Shown: piece after piece, positions 20,045 to 22,874 of the stretch
Layout: the number at the start of each line of letters is the position of its first letter
Position numbering within the stretch: position 1 is the first letter of the stretch
Source: Parasitella parasitica
Lineage: Eukaryota > Mucoromycota > Mucoromycetes > Mucorales > Mucoraceae
Direction: 5' to 3'
Assembly: GCA_025201805.1 (NCBI GenBank)
Contig: MU619268.1
Location: 105,108 to 127,981, forward strand
Length of the DNA stretch: 22,874 bases
Notes under the pieces: generated by a model
The model's database searches: none
What the model was told of the DNA's origin: nothing
What the model saw: the letters and a program-made list of their open reading frames with translations, nothing else
Translations under genes and position numbers: made by a program

Positions 20045-21123
20045 GAGATCAGCAAGGATTTGGCAGCCTTACGCCTTACCTGTAAAATGTGATAAACGCG
20101 AGGAGGTAATCCCCAATTGTTAATTGGAGATTCGGGTATGACCGATTGATGTGGTGGTATCTTTTTCTTTGAGCTTGGAACTGGTTCAGTTTTTATAGTT
20201 GTTCTCGTCACATATTCTTCATGACCTTGACATGAAAAGTCCATATGGCCAATCTTCCATTCTCCGTTGGCTGTCATTACAAACTGGACCCACAAAGGTC
20301 CCGTTGAAATTACCTTTCTTGGAGATTAGTTGCCAGTTTGTTATGAATCCCTTTCCCTTTCGCATGACTTACCAAGGTACCATTTTTGTAACGGTTGATA
20401 AAGCTGGCTCTAGGGCATTGCACATACATAATGCCTCCAGGTAGTATATATTCCATGGTTTTGTCCAAGGTCATTTGAATCGAGACCACTCCGCACAAAT
20501 ACTGAGTGTGAAAGAATCTGGCCAGTAACGCCTGGTTCACTTCTATTTGTTTCAAAAAGGCTCATCAGAAAAGGAAAGAGAGAAAATAAGAAAAACTACA
20601 ACAAACCATGGTTCTTTTGCTCGTTATCGACAACATTTGTCAATCCCAACTTGAGTGTGCCTTGCATGGTAAAAAAGCTTTGGACAAAATTGTCCCAGAA
20701 TAAACGATCTACAGCCTATAAAAGTAGCTATGTTTAGACATTCTGCTTCCGCCAACATAAACAAAACCCAACTACCTCTTCTTGACCTGGACTCAATTGC
20801 TCTGCAAATTGCAATAGACGGAGTACCGCTTGTCCGCTTGTTTGGCTAATCGAAGAAATGTTAACGACGAGTGTGATTACATCATATATATATGTATATA
20901 TATGGTGTACCTTTGTTGAGCATCCACCGCCGAATTCATTTTACTCATCGCTGGAGCAGGAGACCCTTGAGAAACCATCACAGGTGTAGATGGTGGCAGT
21001 GCACTGATGCGCGGCGTCGATTGCTGCTGCTGCATTTGAGGTGTTCTCTGAGGTGTGTTTGGCCGTTGTTGAGGAGTGTTTTGCTGTGGCAACTGTTGCT
21101 GCTGCTGCTGCTGCTGCTGCTGT

Positions 21124-21158
<35 letters not shown>

Positions 21159-21572
21159 ATGTAATAATTGTTGCTGATGGTGGTGTTGTTGCTGCTGCAG
21201 CAATAAATGCTGTTGCTGTGCCATTTTTTGCTGTTTCTGCTGCTGCTGCTGCTGCTGCTGCAATAATTGAGGTTGTTGCTGAAACAGTTGCTGCTGTTGT
21301 TGCGCTTGTTGCGCTTGTTGCGCTTGTTGCATTTGTTGCACTTGTTGCATTTGTTGCATTTGTTGCATTTGTTGCATTTGTTGCATTTGCTGCATTTGCT
21401 GCTGCTGTTGCTTTTGGGCCATTAATTGCTTTTGTCTAAATATGTTTTGAGCTTGTAATTGCTGCTGCTGTAATTGTGCCTGTGCAAATGCTTGTGCAGG
21501 ACTAGCTGGTACTTGGTTGTGCAAACCCGAAGGCTGCGGTGTACCAGCAGTGGAAGGGAGTGCGGTTGACAT
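19122..21572 (-). CDS. ptaB: LIM-domain-binding (LIM_bind) transcriptional co-regulator, PtaB/Mfg1/SEUSS-like, 628 aa, 9 exons
   Basis: Exons on the minus strand: 21572-20911, 20845-20776, 20715-20607, 20542-20373, 20313-20080, 19939-19870, 19809-19747, 19685-19260, 19204-19122 (1887 nt); introns 55-140 nt, phases consistent at every junction. Residues 1-220 are a Gln-rich low-complexity arm. The LIM_bind core (about 222-450) shows RLLQFAEQLSPGQEE, LFWDNFVQSFFTMQG, LARFFHTQYLCGVVSIQM, GPLWVQFVMTANGEWKI and IADIALRTSEVVFHSIVSG. A second poly-Ala/Gln region (about 470-590) follows, then a basic C-terminus with KKRTAGPAARK as a possible nuclear signal, read only after splicing the last exon. The family (animal Ldb, plant SEUSS, Aspergillus PtaB, Candida Mfg1) dimerises and bridges DNA-binding factors; in fungi it works with Flo8/SomA-type factors in development and adhesion. 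That partnership here is inference. Confidence 0.9.
20014..20038. repeat. A25 tract in an intron of the LIM_bind gene
   Basis: Twenty-five A on the plus strand (T25 in sense) lie in the 140-nt intron 20079-19940, the longest intron of this gene. The tract is far upstream of the acceptor TTCAG. Confidence 0.85.
21075..21260 (-). repeat. CAG/CAA trinucleotide repeat encoding polyglutamine
   Basis: CTG/TTG triplets on the plus strand (CAG/CAA in sense) encode runs of Gln, including one of more than 20 uninterrupted residues, and a His-Gln patch, in the N-terminal arm of the LIM_bind protein. The CAA interruptions suggest selection for Gln rather than pure DNA slippage. Confidence 0.9.
21298..21406 (-). 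repeat. 9-bp coding minisatellite encoding (M/A/V-Q-Q)n
   Basis: Repeats of the 9-bp unit TTGTTGCAT (plus strand) and variants encode Met-Gln-Gln repeats, giving way to Ala-Gln-Gln and one Val-Gln-Gln. About ten units lie in the N-terminal arm of the LIM_bind protein. It is a direct tandem repeat in a coding exon, likely length-variable. Confidence 0.9.
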
Positions 21573-22018
21573 GAATCCTTTTTGTTGTGTATTTCTTGCT
21601 TATCGGTAGATAATAAGGATAAAAAAAAATTACACTCTGGTGAGGTTTTACCAAGAAGAAATGAGGAAAAAAGGGGATAAAAGAGAAAAAGAGAGAATAA
21701 AGTTTTATTTTTTTTGTATCGGCTACTCTAATCGCCCTCCCTTTCAAATCTCCTCCCTTTTTTAATCCTCTAATCCCAATTTTCCATGTCTGCAACAAAA
21801 CCAATCAATTCGGCGAGTTCGATGACATAAGCTTTCACAGATAGTCTGATCTCATTATCATTGCTTGAATGAACACTTTTGAAAAGAGCTCATCAGCACG
21901 AGATTTGGGTAGGATACAAAAAAACTAAATTAACTTTAAAACCGGGAGACTTCTTTTAGTTGATTTAATGTTTTTTCAGTCTCACCATGGTAGTATAAAG
22001 ACATTATAATAATCACAA
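21573..22018. promoter_or_regulatory. Upstream region of the LIM_bind gene
   Basis: About 450 bp holding the probable promoter and 5' UTR of the minus-strand gene. The plus strand is A/G-rich near 21620-21710, so the sense strand is C/T-rich, as in many fungal leaders. No specific binding site was recognised, and an upstream non-coding exon is possible. Confidence 0.45.
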
Positions 22019-22216
22019 ATGGTGGATCAAAATTTCCTTGGTGCAGTTGCTCATTGTCCGGAAATGTCAAAAAGAATGAAAAAGGATCATCTCCCTAGCT
22101 GCCATTTTCATTTCAAATGTGATTTGAAACCTTGGCAAGTTATGGCTCGTTTGTTCCTGAAGGAGAATGAAATTACTCGGATGGTGGCAGCAGAGAAATG
22201 GCCATCTCTACATTAA
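22019..22216 (+). CDS. Small hypothetical ORF, 65 aa, doubtful
   Basis: An ATG in an A-rich context (cacaaATGg) opens 65 codons of fairly normal composition. The product has several Cys and His (AHCPEMS, LPSCHFHFKCD) and a basic/hydrophobic C-terminal half (MARLFLKENEITRMVAAEKW). The Cys/His spacing loosely recalls a zinc finger, but no family fits. It could be one exon of a longer gene, a relic, or chance. No convincing downstream exon was found before the window end. Confidence 0.25.
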   Translation: MVDQNFLGAVAHCPEMSKRMKKDHLPSCHFHFKCDLKPWQVMARLFLKENEITRMVAAEKWPSLH

Positions 22217-22874
22217 TACATCCAAACGTTGCCATCAAGACTAAATTTGCTTGAAGCAAAACTGATAATTTAGTAAATTACAAGCAGATCAGGCTTTGAA
22301 TTGAAAAAGCACAATTTATTCCCTCTATCTACTAGAGTGCTATACGTTCTTAAAAATTCATTTGTATATAAAGCAACATCCGCCGGTTCTCATCAAAGAC
22401 AGCGGACGCATTTACCAGGCTTAACAATAGCCTTTTTTTTTGTGCATAAAAATTGTGATCCAACGATGGCTAGAGTTTGAATTCCGGTGTAGGGCAATAA
22501 AAAAGAGATGCGTCCAACCTCAAGCTTTTTACGTATTGGTGCCATACATATCAAAGAACTACTGTCTGCATATTAGATATGGACCATTGTTGCGGATTAT
22601 AGATTTGATTTATCATGACATTATGTCGCAATATACGCATTTGAAATGAGAATGAGGTCTATTCGATGAGGCCTTTCAAAATTTAGGGACAACAAATAAC
22701 TTTTTTATTATAAATGTTGATCACCGAATCTCATAGTGCATTCTGTGTACATGAACGCACAACTCCTTAAAATGTAATATACATACTAAACAAGCTTTTT
22801 TCTTTGTTTTTTATGAGGATTTTCATTATTAAAATTCTGCCATGTCAATGATACAGTTTATTTTTTCAAAGGAA
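22217..22874. other. Right-end AT-rich region, no gene seen
   Basis: The last about 650 bp are AT-rich. Open frames such as 22440-22649 show no motif or splice chain. I see no RNA gene or repeat of note. Confidence 0.45.

Noticed and set aside
21298-21406. Regular short repeats resembling an array
   Set aside because: The units are contiguous, 9 bp long, without spacers and in frame in a coding exon; this is a protein-coding minisatellite, not a CRISPR array.
21041-21439. 132-aa plus-strand ORF rich in Ala and Val
   Set aside because: It is the antisense of the CAG/CAA repeat exon of the LIM_bind gene; the composition is fully explained by the repeat.

Overview
This is a eukaryotic, almost certainly fungal, nuclear segment, most likely from an early-diverging mould of the Mucoromycota (Mucorales-like). 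The case rests on many short GT-AG introns (mostly 50-100 nt), AT-rich intergenic DNA full of long poly(A/T) tracts, fungal-type gene families, and a decayed Tc1/mariner-type transposase. The species assignment is inference.

I rebuilt six protein-coding genes by joining exons across splice sites. In every one the summed exon length is a multiple of three and family motifs continue across the junctions. From left to right: (1) minus strand, 3012-246, a Gap1/Sar1-type Ras GTPase-activating protein (7 exons, 800 aa) that keeps its arginine finger; (2) minus strand, 9714-8486, a three-repeat mitochondrial (SLC25) carrier (4 exons, 303 aa); (3) plus strand, 9994-11230, a ZCCHC8-like zinc-knuckle plus PSP-domain nuclear RNA-processing protein (2 exons, 391 aa), divergent from the carrier; (4) plus strand, 11554-14154, a type II membrane M28 metallopeptidase of the glutamate carboxypeptidase II/Vps70/transferrin receptor family (4 exons, 799 aa) with all five zinc ligands; (5) minus strand, 17476-14211, a seven-transmembrane GPCR with a very long cytoplasmic tail (5 exons, 991 aa), convergent with the peptidase at 56 bp; (6) minus strand, 21572-19122, a Gln-rich LIM-domain-binding transcriptional co-regulator of the PtaB/Mfg1/SEUSS type (9 exons, 628 aa).

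Between them, about 3.0-7.3 kb is AT-rich DNA with no gene I can support, holding a (CA)20 microsatellite and a perfect 12-bp hairpin. About 7.6-8.3 kb holds a broken, unrecognised coding relic. About 17.8-18.3 kb holds a mariner-like transposase pseudogene directly upstream of the GPCR. The right end (21.6-22.9 kb) has one doubtful small ORF.

The genes do not form a pathway cluster. Three of them (RasGAP, GPCR, PtaB-like co-regulator) belong to families that act in signalling and developmental control in other fungi, but their proximity here is not evidence of joint function. I did not find a new multi-gene system. The most unusual features are sequence structures in introns and leaders: A/T homopolymers up to 77 nt inside introns, a strong G-quadruplex motif in the GPCR pre-mRNA, and a 17-A leader abutting the GPCR start codon.
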